DNA of 64,000 bases from Megamerina dolium (taxonomy: Eukaryota; Arthropoda; Insecta; Diptera; Megamerinidae), in the NCBI GenBank assembly GCA_963854835.1, contig OY978526.1, positions 19,560,334-19,624,333 on the forward strand, written 5' to 3'. This document shows, in pieces, positions 25,290 to 37,769 of the stretch (the first letter of the stretch is position 1; the number at the start of each line of letters is the position of its first letter). Position numbers and translations under genes: made by a program. Below the pieces are notes generated by a model. The model was not told where the DNA came from. It did no database searches and worked only from the letters and a program-made list of their open reading frames with translations.

Positions 25290-28200
25290 AAGAAGAAAAG
25301 TACATATTTTAAGAAACTTTCTTTTCAATATGTGCGACTTGAATTAATGCAGTACAGTATTAATGATATTTGGGGCGATATAACCTGTTAATGTATGGAG
25401 AAGGCTTTCCTAAAAAGCGTATGAGTATGAATTCGCGTTGTACTTGACTTGAACATGGGATGAATATTGACATTGATATTCCATTTTATATTTTACATTC
25501 TGGTTGCTACGACTTTAACAAAACTTTGGCTATATATTTCTCATTGGTCTGGGAGTTACATGTGGTATAGTAAATTTATACAATCAGTTGTATATCAATT
25601 GGTCATCTGTGAATAGTTTTCAAAACTTAAAAATATAATTTTTAAATCATTGTAAATGCAAATACTATTCCAGATTGACCCTTATGCAAAATTTATTCAA
25701 ACCTCAATAGATAGCAAAGTTTTCATATTGTAGTTGGCTTAAAAATGGACGTGTTGCCCGAAATAATATATATGTAATACATTTTCAGATCAACACGAAT
25801 TTTATGTACATGCAAATCTTTATTTAAATCAATCATTTAGACTGGTCTCTTCTGGTTATATATAATGATCTACTTTATTCTCTCCTCAAAAAGGAATACA
25901 CCAATACAGGGTGCGTCGTAGAGTAAACATGACTTTTCAAAAATATACCTTTTTAGTAGCGCCACCTATTGATAGGTGATTGCGTTTGAAATATACATAT
26001 TTTCTTGACAACCTTGACAATACAAGCAGAGTTATCCCTTTTAGTAGTCCTGTTTCCTTTGGCACGTATTTGTATTTCAAACAAAGCTTCATGAAATTCA
26101 ATTAGGCTGTTTAGAGTTTACTTTTTTCATTTTACGCGTTATAGGAAAAGGTCGTCATAAGTTTTAATGCGATTTAGGAAAATCTGCAGTACATTCAAAT
26201 GTATTTCGATCAGCAATCTCAAATATCAACAATCACTGTATCCCATTTTATCTAATAAATAGACAGCGGATTACATACATACATACATTCATAATAATAG
26301 ATTTTAGAAACTCGCAAATTAAGTTATATCACAATCAAGAAATACATGAAACATACTGAAACTATCACTGCTTCAAAAAATGTGCTCTGACACTGGAAAT
26401 AGTTTAAAATTAAATAGAACATTTTTAAAAATGATTTTTAAAATTTTTATAAATCGTCTCAATGTAGTTTATTATCAGAAGAATTTCAAATTCGTGAAAA
26501 ACAGAACAGACACGTTATACAAACATCTATATTTGTACTCGATGAATTTGTATTGACTCAGTCAGGCCACACTTCACATAAAACCTCAAAAAAAAAAAAA
26601 TTTAATAATAATGATAATAATTAATGTCAAAGCATTCATCACAAAAATACCCAGAATCGCCTCTTGGGAATTGAAATACAATACCGAACACTATTCATGT
26701 TACCTCTCCAACATTTTCTCCTGTACAAAGTTGCACTTATCTTCATCCTAAATAGAACAACAAAATATATATATGATCTACTCTAATTTATTTTCTGGTC
26801 CCAACATTTTTTCTGAGAAAACTTGCTTCCCATCTAACTCTGTGGGGAGGCTCCCATACAAAAATAATTTTAAAGCAACTGAAAATTGACAAATAACCAC
26901 TTAATTGACCAAAAAACACCCCTACAGGTATGAAGCGAATGATCAATCCCTATTAATTGTTCATTTCCCCCAAAAAAAATTCTTATCTCCTACGGCGCAA
27001 AAGAATTAAAGGCGGTCTGATTATTGGCAATTATATGGTAGTTTTCAAACTGCCAGAAAAAGTGTTGGGTAAAATTCAAAATCTTCCACAAATGTTCCAT
27101 AAAACGATCTAACTATTCCACTATTTTTGTGATTTACTACCACTAACTACTATGCTTAAACAAACTTACTTTTTTCGAAATCTTCGAATATTGCCAGTGA
27201 GTTTTTCCTATGACATGGGACATAAAGATAATAGAATTACGTTTTGTTTAAAACAGCATTTCATTCCTCTAGAATTACTACACAAATTAAAGAAAATAAT
27301 ATAATAATAACAGAAATAAATTTATTATATTCACCACTAATTTGATAGTCGGCTATAAAGTAATACACCGAATTAAGCAGACTGTCACTATGCTATAATT
27401 GATTGATTACAAAATTGATCACTACATTATCATATTACAAAATACTCGCATCACATATTACAAATTCATTTGAATAAACAATTACTTAGATAATCATTTG
27501 TACTATATAATCCGCTGTCTATCACTGACATACTTACGAGTGTGAATGAGAGCAACTTCTTAGAGAGCACGAGAGAAATAAATACCACATGACGTAAGGT
27601 GAGATCATGAAATTCAATAAATAAGAGTTCACACAACTGTAAACTGTATGAATAGTATACAATATATTTGTAAGACAATTTAATTACCTTTACTCACAGT
27701 AAATTATGCTGTTATAACGTTATACATACATAAATTATTGGCTTTTAATACTTACAGACATATAGGGAGGGGGCATGTGTAGGAGAAGCACACATGTGTG
27801 CCTCCATCTCATGTGCGTACCTACATACATATGTATGTACATACATATATGCCTAGTGCAACTATAATGTATGTATGTATGATTGCAAATCATACATAAA
27901 TATAGATATAATAAAAAATAAAAAATTAAAATGAAAAATTATTTTAATACAACCGTACTATAGGAAGAAAACAAAACCAAAAAACAAAAAAAAACCGCAA
28001 ATATATTGCAATGAATTTAATTATACCTACATACATACAGAGAGTATATGTAGATAAATAAATACATACTTAAATGCAAATATACATACGTACGAGTATT
28101 AAGTAAATACACAATAAATAAAAATAAATATATATATATATACAAACATACATACTATATACATACATGCAAAATTATTAATAATAGTAAATGCATATAA

Positions 28201-30232
28201 AGTAATATTTAAAAAAAAATTATTAATTACATATACTTACATATATAGATTTACATACTAATAGATATACATACATATAGATGAATAGATCTATACATAC
28301 ATAAATGAATATTCTAATTGTTTTCCCACCTTATAAATATATACTGCAGTGCCATTTTGAATAGCTTCCGATAAGTACATAGACATACATACATACACAC
28401 ATACATACATACATACATACAAACATTATGAATGACCAGTTAATGTACATATGTATATGCATACGTACATACATATTAATGCAAATATGCAGCAACGGCA
28501 AAAATTACTACTACTACAACTATTACTTACTTGAAAAGTAGTCTTTGGTCGTCATGAATGCAGAAAATAGGTATTTAATTTTATAAAATTAAAAGATATA
28601 GATGAAAAAACATTTATATAATCCTGCATATAGGAAAGAAGAAGAAGAAGAAGAAGAAGAAGAAGAAAGAAATTGAAGATAATTTATACAAGACATACAA
28701 CAGTCAGGATGTCAGGTTTCTCATTTTTTTTTCCACTTTAAATATACATATTATTAGCTTTTTGAATTGAATTCAATCAATTTTTAGTTATGTCGATTGC
28801 AAGAAAACATCAAAAAACTCAAACGTTTCTCATTTTTCAAAGCGACAGACTATTTAATAACAACAAAATCAATCTCAAAGACATTATATATATAATAATA
28901 AGTATAAATATTATAGCAATATACTAATAACTACTAAACTACACACACACACACACACACATACACATAAACATTCATAAATACTACGATACATACAACA
29001 TATATATGAATTTAATATAATGAATACAGTTAGTATACCATGAAATGATAAGAAAAGTATATAATGGAGAAAAATAGTTAAAGTTGTAGTTATTATTTAA
29101 TTTTTGAAATATTTACATGCTTACACATACATGCATACATGCATACATACATACATACAGACAGACATTCGCATACGAATACACCAAACGTACGTATTTC
29201 ATATACACAAAAATACATACATATACATATGCGTAGCTAGGTTATATATAGATATATAAATAAATAAATTGAATTACAACAACAACAACAATAATACAAC
29301 ACATACCTACATATATATACTTAATAATAAATATGAAATTTTAAGAATATGCAATATATTTATGCAATTTTAAACAAAAATACAAATAACAACAACAACA
29401 ACAACAACAACAACAACGGCAACAATTCATGCAAATAACTTAATTATTACATACATATATACATACATACTTACATATAATATTATACACGAGCTTATTT
29501 AAGCAACAACAAGAAACTAACAAAAACAATACAAAAAAATACATCAATATTTAACAAATATATATATATATATATATATGCAATGCTTAATATACATACG
29601 GATACATACATTCAAACCAAAAAACAAATAATTTAATGAAATAAAAAATAAAAATACATAATAACAATTAATAACGAAAATGCATATATCAAAGAATCTA
29701 TTTAAAGTACACACATACATACTTAATTACATAAAAATCACATAAACATATATTCTAAAATACTACTACATAGAATACGAGCATATATTCAACTAATAAT
29801 ACAACAAAAACAGATATGTTAATTGATATTAAATTAAATGAATTGAATTGAAAAAAAAAAAAAATTATAAATATAATTACATAAATTCAATATGACAATA
29901 TCTGAGCCTATATTATAAGTTCAACTTTGAAGTGTATATCAATAAAGGTTCAAACCAACTATTTATTGGCTAATTTTTTTATTAATTTTCTTACCATAGC
30001 AGGTTTGTATTTTAATTAAATTGTTTCAATACTTTTTACTTATTCGTCTTTTTTTTTTTTTTTTTTCTTCTTTATTAAATTATGTATAAATATTATAAAT
30101 AATAGTAATTGTATTCAACAAAACAAGTATTTAATATGGAAATCACAAAATTCCAATATTGATGTTCATAAAAATTGAAAATTCTATTAAAACTACATAA
30201 AAAACTTTAAATATGCATGCATCTATATCGAA
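25290..30232. other. AT-rich intergenic DNA between orb and Pex11c
   Basis: No gene was recognised. It contains CATA-type runs, a GAA run (about 28633-28668), a CAA run (29389-29417) and CA/TA runs. A diverged copy of the 'GGAGGCTCCCATACAAA' motif found in the repeats at 48-51 kb occurs near 26860. AATAAA at 29941-29946 (plus strand) could serve a long orb transcript. Pex11c polyadenylation (AATAAA on the minus strand at 30076-30071) lies at the right edge. Confidence 0.5.
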
Positions 30233-32844
30233 TTATTTGTTTAGTTTTCGTTTTGCAAATATCTGATAAATGCCCAAACTAGCTGACAGTGTACCAATGA
30301 CACCCACTTGAAATGTCGATAGTTTTCCACCCCATAGATAACCTTTGGGCAGGGTACTGACGGCATGCACAAAATCCAGCGACAATCGTAATATAGAAAA
30401 TGTCTCAAGTCTATGCTTCTTTATAGCTTTATCATCCGTTTGTATCCTATGATGATTGTTACAAATAATTATTATTATAGCATAAGTAGACATATTTTAT
30501 TATTTAATACATACTTGGATTTAATTATTTCATCGATTTTTTGTTGATTCAGCGAAAAGTTACGCATTGTTCTAAAATATACATATATATAAAGCATGCA
30601 AATTGAATCCTCTATTTATAGCAAATAACAAAATATATTACCGCATTAAATTTAAATAGACTGACAATACCCAAAATACCGAATTGATTGTATCCCAATT
30701 ATCGGCATTTTGAATATTTATAATTTTATGTTCTGACAGCCAACAAATTTTCTCAATCGGATGGAATAATAAATCGACAATATTACCGACGAAACCCAAA
30801 AATGCCATCAAATTATCAGGTTCCTTAAAAAAAAAGAATAAAAATATATAAATTAGATGAATATAAATATTTATAGATATAGTATACCTTATCACCTAAA
30901 CCATATTCCAAGGCATATTGTATCATTGGAATGTCATCGATGAGACGTAAAGTGGCACGAGCTCCCGATATACGTGAGCTAGCAATTGCATAACGTTTAG
31001 CCAAATCGGGATTACGTTTAGCATGATAACCGGCTACTAGTTTGGCGCTATAACAAAGCGCCTTCATTACCTGTAAAAACAAAGAGGAATTAATTAAATT
31101 ATAAATTCTTTTATAGAAGGATTTTCAAAGAATTTATAATTGCATACATAAGATTTTATTGTAAATTACTATAAATTTTGACAGCAATCATCATATAAAA
31201 CACAATTAACGCGAATGCAAATACTATTAATGCAATTATCATTTTGGAGACTAAGACGGCGCTTGTATTTAAGTGATATAAATTATATGTGAATGATTTG
31301 AATAGAGCCATACATATGTACCATTAAGCTATAAATACTTCGCCAGAGCTAACAACATCAAGGTCTGTATTTATGTTTAATGTAAATCGATTTCTTTGGT
31401 GTTTACAATATAATTTTTGAATTATTAATTCATTGTCACATACACATACACCCATTTATATTTGTATTGAGTTTTAATGTGAATAATTAATTAATTGATT
31501 GTGTTCATTAGAGAAAAGTCTAATTTCAACAATGCAATCTACAAAAGAAATAAAACAGTAGCCGCCTCATAAAGCAGCATATTTAATTTCAAAAAACGTT
31601 TATGTACTTTTCAATTATTTATTCTACTTGCTGTTGCTATTGTTTTTTTTTTTTTTAATTTTTTTATTTTGCTATAACGTCATCTTCGGCAAAATTTCAA
31701 CCAAAAATTATATTATATAATTTAGAATTTTATATTATATACAATATATGCATATGTATAAATATTATCAGTGGACTTTCTATAATATAATACTAATGTA
31801 TAGCTAACATGTGCAGTAATCTGACTTTGTTTACATAAATTTTTCAATGAAATCGAAATTGGTTTGATCTGTAATGAGTCAGCAGAAATAATATTACGTA
31901 TTTTTCAAGTAAATATCTCTCTCTCAATATGATTGCATAAATTAGATATATACTCGTTAATAGTGTCAATACCCGTCAAACCAAAATGTTTGTGTGGACA
32001 TAAGTATGACTTAACCAAAGTCTTAATTATTACTTTTTCTGTTTTCCAGACTCAAGTTTTTTAAATAAAAAAATTAAACGATACAGACAATAATTTCTAT
32101 TCTGCACACCAAATAGATTGAATATAAACAAAGCCCTAAACATAGACATCTTACGGGCACTTGATTGTTGGTTGGGTAATGCTGAACGTAACGTAATGTA
32201 ATTGAACACATGCACCAGCGCTAAATAATATATCTATATTACATAAATATAATCAAATGAATGAAATGAAATATATAGAAAAAAAAAGTTAAAATAAATT
32301 TTAAATATGCGTAGCTGCATTTATGTTATGACCTTAGCGGATATTTACAAAATGTTTAAGGAAACTTCTGTGTAGTTATTTTTCCTATATCTCTTAATAG
32401 CTTACTAGCCATTCTCATTCTACCAAAAATTAATTACATATATGAAAGTGAAATAACCTGTTGGTTTACTTCCGCAACGAAATATTTAGTAACACGTTTT
32501 TATCTAGTGTCGAGAATGGCTTTCTTTTTGAAACTTAAAATTATTTAATTAATCCAAAGTGTATAAGTACAACGTCCAATATCATTTTCCTACATTTACT
32601 ACAATATATCAATTAATTTTATACATTTTATTATTATCGCTAATATTGCTTCTGTTGTACGCGTATTATATATTTATTTATAGTTGTTGTTATTGTAACG
32701 TAGAAATTCACTGTATATTCCTATTGCATATGAACGTGTTTATAGCATTACCGTTGTTATCATTCTTTAAATTTTCATTACCTTATCTCTTCCGCCGTAT
32801 GTATCGATAATATCACAGAATTCATTTAAATATTTTGTTGTCAT
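30233..32844 (-). CDS. Pex11c: Peroxin-11 gamma (Pex11c), peroxisomal membrane division protein
   Basis: Five exons on the minus strand join in phase: 32844-32782, 31070-30888, 30823-30642, 30571-30515 and 30446-30233, giving 232 residues. The start is fixed by exon 1, which encodes 'IIDTYGGRDK' and runs directly into 'VMKALCYSAKLVAG', the conserved PEX11 N-terminal amphipathic helix region. Later landmarks are 'TLRLIDDIPM', 'YGLGDK', 'FHPIEKICWLSEHKII' and a C-terminal hydrophobic segment 'VGVIGTLSASLGIY', all as in the gamma type rather than alpha/beta. Family role: a peroxisomal membrane protein acting in membrane elongation and proliferation. Intron 1 is 1.7 kb. The gene is divergent from wda and convergent with orb. 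AATAAA lies about 160 bp past the stop. Confidence 0.92.
31156..31242 (-). CDS. Possible 28-residue membrane micropeptide in Pex11c intron 1
   Basis: The start context is CCAAAATG, a good fly start. The peptide begins 'MIIALIVFAFALIVFYMM' and ends 'VKIYSNLQ'. It is one hydrophobic helix with a short polar end, the shape of known muscle or membrane micropeptides. It lies on the same strand as Pex11c inside its first intron. No homologue was recognised and chance is quite possible in AT-rich DNA. Confidence 0.15.
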   Translation of the reverse strand: MIIALIVFAFALIVFYMMIAVKIYSNLQ

Positions 32845-34466
32845 TTTTGATATTTACATTTACGTTTTTATAGAAATAAAATTTAATTGACTCGATTCTT
32901 ATGGTCCGTATAAAACAACACTCTATAAACGCAAACAAAATACTCTGACCGAACATAAGCAGATTGGCCAAAAGTAAATGCCAAATATACAACTCAGCTG
33001 ATCGAATTATCTTTACGAGAATCCAGTGTTGCCACATAATGAAGCATTCACTTCACTTACAGCAGACCTAAATATTATCATACTTCGTACGCGTAAATTT
33101 GCGCTGCATATTGCCGATTTTCAAATGTAAAAATATCCTTATTGCGCTTTAAATAAATCAAACAGGAAATATAAAAACTAATAATAATGATTAAAAAGTT
33201 CGTAAATCAACTTTAGTATTTTCAAAAATTACGATTTTAGAAACTTCTAAATTTATTGTTATGTTTGTTTTCTTTGCAGTCACTGCCAATATGGTTAATA
33301 GCGATGTAAGAATGATTTCGCTACGGACCCATTTCCTTGACTTTTTTTACTAGAAGATTATTCGAAAAAATATAGATTAGATATACACAGTATTGCGAAA
33401 AGATTTTCCTTTACAGAACAAGTGAATCGACTCTTTCGAGGCAAATGCCGACAACAACATCTAGAGAATTACATATTATATATTTTTCAAATAAATATTC
33501 CACAATATGAAGGTTCCTGATTTCACTATTGAAAACGAATAACAATTACAACACACCCGTCTCTCCCTTTGTAAAAAATATTACGAAGTTACCAAATGAG
33601 AACTTGCTCCACTGGAACAAGAGATTCTCAGAACAATTTACTATTAGCAGTGAATACGGTTCTCTACAACCTGTAGTGCCGAAATAAAAATAATAGCTAC
33701 AAATGCGATATTACGCGTTCGCTACCATCAGCAAATGTAGTGCGCTGAACGTATGTTACAATTCGTTTGCACTTTGTTTTGTAGTATATTATATGTTAGA
33801 CACAGATGACAGAATAATAACGCTGCCGCTAATCGATACTCGGTAAATTTGACAGAATCAGCAGTGTATGTGGCGTCACACTAGGCCGATGGTTTCTTTC
33901 TTCATTCATTATTCTGCAGTTTTTACATGTTTCTTTTCAATTTGTTCGCTATTTTCCCATTTCTCTCGCAGCTGCATCAGTGTTACGTCACAGTGTTCAC
34001 ACGTCACAGCCTACATACATGTACGCAATCTTCTCTCTTGTATGTAGATTTATTTAAAAATTTTAAGAAACACGTTGAAAGCATCAAAGAATGGTGAGAA
34101 TAACTGAAGTTGCCCAAAATGACTACGAAAATATTCGATTACTCTATTCCTCAACAACAACGGAGGGATATATAAATACAAAAGGAAAAAATTACAGAGA
34201 GACACAAATTAGCACAGACCAAGATCGGGTTGATTCATATGGGGATATTACTTTGCATATTACTTTGGATATTATTTGGCATTGGTTTGGCAGCTTAACA
34301 TTGGCCCTGTAATATTGTCAATACTTTTTTGACAGAAACTTCAACCATCGCGCTCGTAGTTAAATAGATTGCAATAATTACATATCGTATATGCACCCTG
34401 TACGAACAATGCGCACATGAAGTAAAATTTACTAAAGAAGCAACAATACAAAACAATCGTGTAGAA
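32845..34466. promoter_or_regulatory. Divergent Pex11c / wda intergenic region
   Basis: About 1.6 kb separates the two start codons, so both promoters must lie here unless 5' UTR exons extend elsewhere. No TATA box or initiator could be assigned with confidence. ATG-led open frames at 34091-34312 and on the minus strand look like chance. Confidence 0.45.
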
Positions 34467-37067
34467 ATGGCAGAGATGTCGAACAAGAAAAACGCTCTAA
34501 ACAGTGGAAATAAACCGAAAAAATCAAAAAGTGATTTATTTCGTGCTACTGTTGGTTTATATTTAAAGCAAAAAAGCTATGTGGTAATTAATTGCAACTA
34601 TCGTATTACGTATCATTCATTTCAATTGCCATTCTATTATTAAAAACATGGAATTTGTTTGTTTGTAGGGTAGTGACAGGTTTCGTAAATCTGATTTCTT
34701 GCTTCTTCAAAATAAAAAACAATTTATGCTACAAAAAATGTTGGAGGCTGATCTGCATGGCGGGAATACTTTTGCCTACTCAAATGTTCTATGTATCACT
34801 AATAATCAGCATATTGTTGATCAACAATTTGGAAAGTAAGATAAACACAATTGTTTATTGAATATATAATCCACATATATATATCCACAGATTCTCGGAA
34901 TTTATAGAATCACAAAATGAGACCATACGAACGGAATTGAGACGATTTTATGGTCCAGTCTTGTGTCATTTTTATTTGGAGTTAATTAAAGCTAAAGAAC
35001 ACAAAGCCGCTGTAGAACTTCTGAGGAAATATGCCCATTTAATAGCACCTGTCGAATCGTATGATTCGCCGTTACCGACAAAAATCAATGGCTGTTCAGT
35101 ACCGAATGACAGTCATTCGGATGCCTCAGCAGCTGTTAATCATATCAATATACGATTTGTACGGGATGCCAATGCCATGGATGATCCTGAATTGGGATAT
35201 TTCATCAAATTAATACAAACATTGTCGCAATGCATAAAAATTGAAACTGCCGAAAATGATCCGGATATTGCTCATTTTCGTTCATCGAAGTATGAAATTC
35301 ACACAACAGAGGCCATGATTGATGTGCTTGGTAGTTTTCTAGAAAAACGTGGTCACGTCCTAATACTAAATATAGTATGCACTTGGGTTCATGTACATAT
35401 TATCGATAATGAGGATAACAAGTGGACGGAGGATAACTTATTTATTGCACAAGATGGCGATGCAAATGATGTTCAGCTCGAACAGAAAACCAAATCGAAT
35501 CAAACGGCTAGCGAAAGCAAAAGTTCATCTAATAAGCGACCAGCAGAGGAACCTCTAAATGAGGCAAGTATAAAATCTGAAATTGCTAATGACTTGGATA
35601 CAGAAGATGCGAAAAAGGATACAACGCGGTTGCCGCGAATGTGCCTACAAACACTGCACGATGTAAAAGATGAGATTGTAAAGGCGCAAACAGAATTTCC
35701 ACGTTTTGTTCGCATTGCTGAAAAGTCCAGAGGGTGGGTAATCACATGAATCGCATTGAATTTTTTATGTATTAATCAGTTAATTGTATGTTGCGATAGT
35801 CTGACCTCAGCAGATATTGACGCGAACGAATGCCACATGGTTGCCGGTTTCAATAGTTCTATTGTACAGCTGTGGCAAATGAATCAGCAGACGTGGTGTG
35901 GCAAAAACTTGTATCGACATTTGGAAGATTCCACATGTAGATGGGATTTGAATAATTGTTGTTATGAGGAAGAAGATGAAATTGAAATGGATATTAAAAA
36001 ACATCGTCAGCCCGAATATAATGATAGTCAAAGCAAAAAATTCTATGGTGGCAAATATGCGGATAACTCATTGTAGGTGTTGAAATTATTCATTCTGCAC
36101 AATGCATAATCTGAAATTCATACTTTTCATATTCATATTTTTACATAGCAATGAATTTGGTGGTATAGAGTTGCGTGGTCATGGTCTAGGCGTGACTGAT
36201 GTACGTTTTTCAGCGCATTATCCCCTGATATATAGCGCGTCAAAAGATGCTACAATGCGTAGTTGGCGTGCCGAAAACTATTCCTGCGCTATGGTGTATC
36301 GCGGTCATCGCTATCCCATTTGGTGTGTCGACGAGAGTCCGGTGGGAATGTATACTGCGACTGGTTCGAAAGATCTCACCGCCCGTTTATGGTCTTTGGA
36401 AAGAGAATTTCCATTGATAACCTATGCAGGACATACTCAAGATGTTGAAGTACGTTTAAGATCGTAAACTATATTCGTCATTTTTAATCATTTTCATTCA
36501 CTCATCAGTGTATCGCCTTCCATCCAAATGGCAATTATATTGCTACCGGCTCTGCTGATCTCTCTGTTCGTCTGTGGTGCGTCACCAGTGGCAAACTGAT
36601 GCGTGTATTTTCAGAATGTAAACAGCCAATCACAAGTATTGCCTTTAGTCCGGATGGCAAAATGCTAGCGTCCGGAGGTGAAGAGACAAAAATACGAATT
36701 TTTGATTTGGCTGCCGGCTCTCAATTGAATGAACTGAAAGAACATTCGGCCAGTGTATCAAGCATTGCGTGGAGTAGCAATGGTAGGCTATTGGCTTCGG
36801 CATGTCGTGATGGTAGTTTACGGCTGTGGGATGTTAAAAAACTCACACCAATGCAGTAAGTACTCAATAATTTGGTAATCAAAGTAAAAGTGATCAAGTA
36901 TAAGGAAATGTTACATTTTTAGTGATAATAGCAGCAGCAGCAGCAGTTCCACAACATCCTCTTCCTCATCATCCGCAAACCGATTAATGGCATTGAACAG
37001 TAATTGTCAGCGTTTAGTTAAGATATTTTTCAACCGAAATGACATCATTAACTGTGTTGGCAGTTAA
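34467..37067 (+). CDS. wda: Wda, TAF5L-like WD40 subunit of the SAGA histone acetyltransferase complex
   Basis: Seven exons join in phase: 34467-34583, 34669-34835, 34891-35733, 35800-36072, 36149-36449, 36509-36855 and 36923-37067 (TAA), giving 730 residues. Residues about 20-95 form a LisH-like start. A TAF5-type helical N-terminal domain follows ('FSEFIESQNETIRTELRRFY'). A charged linker precedes six recognisable WD40 repeats from about residue 376: 'SSIVQLW', 'DATMRSW', 'KDLTARLWSL', 'ADLSVRLW', 'TKIRIFDL' and 'DGSLRLWDV'. The order and the 'YAGHTQDVECIAFHPN' block fit TAF5L/Wda better than canonical Taf5, which lacks the linker layout. Family role: scaffold of SAGA, supporting H3 acetylation. 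A poly-serine stretch in the last exon is species-specific low complexity. The donor choice at 35733 (GTGGGT) is forced by phase. Confidence 0.88.
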
Positions 37068-37769
37068 ATATATGTAGTGTGTACTTATGTCGATTGAAAA
37101 TGTAATGAAATTGAACAAAATATAGTTTATTTAAATTTAATCATGCTTTATTATAAGTTTTCATTTAACTTACAATATTTTTACATTCTTAAATCTAAAT
37201 TATTAACAGAAGTACTGTTTAAAACACAATGTATGTATGTATGGTATTTAATGATACGCACAGCCCAGAGACACTTCTGATGTATGCATGTATGTGTGTA
37301 TATAAGATGTATGTATATAATGTATGTAATGTATGTAATTATGATAGGATTTACACAATGTTAGCACAAATATGCATGCAATATTATGATGGACAACTAA
37401 ATAGGCTGACTTAATAATCGTCTATATGCAAAGTATTTAAGAATATAACGCATTGTTCAATTGCAAAGCAAGATGCGTTTAGGAAGTCAGCCAAAATATC
37501 TGTTGTATGTGATGTTATACAGTATACTCTTATGTATGTATGTATGTATAGAGTTTAACAAATAAAGTACAGTAGTTAACTATTACAAATTTTTACTAAA
37601 AATTCTAACAAATAGTAGTGAGGGTATATAATTTCAACAATCTGAGTAGATGTAATGCATATGTAAGCATCTGATGAATACTCATGGTGTGTTGTTGATG
37701 ATGTTGTTATTTCAATTATACCAGTAATAGTCTGCTGGTACACTGTTGATGTCTTATTGTAAAGAAGAT
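37068..37769. terminator. Tail-to-tail 3' UTR zone of wda and EloA
   Basis: The first clear AATAAA for wda (plus strand) is at 37560-37565, and the first clear one for EloA (minus strand) is at 37152-37147. If both are used, the two 3' UTRs overlap by about 400 bp in antisense. GTAT-type simple repeats are frequent here. Confidence 0.4.

Noticed and set aside
32802..32809. TATCGATA as a DRE promoter element
   Set aside because: It falls inside Pex11c exon 1, where it encodes part of 'IIDTYGGRDK'.
33283..33306. Micro-exon with acceptor and donor around an ATG upstream of wda
   Set aside because: It has no in-frame link to wda exon 1, which already has a good start.
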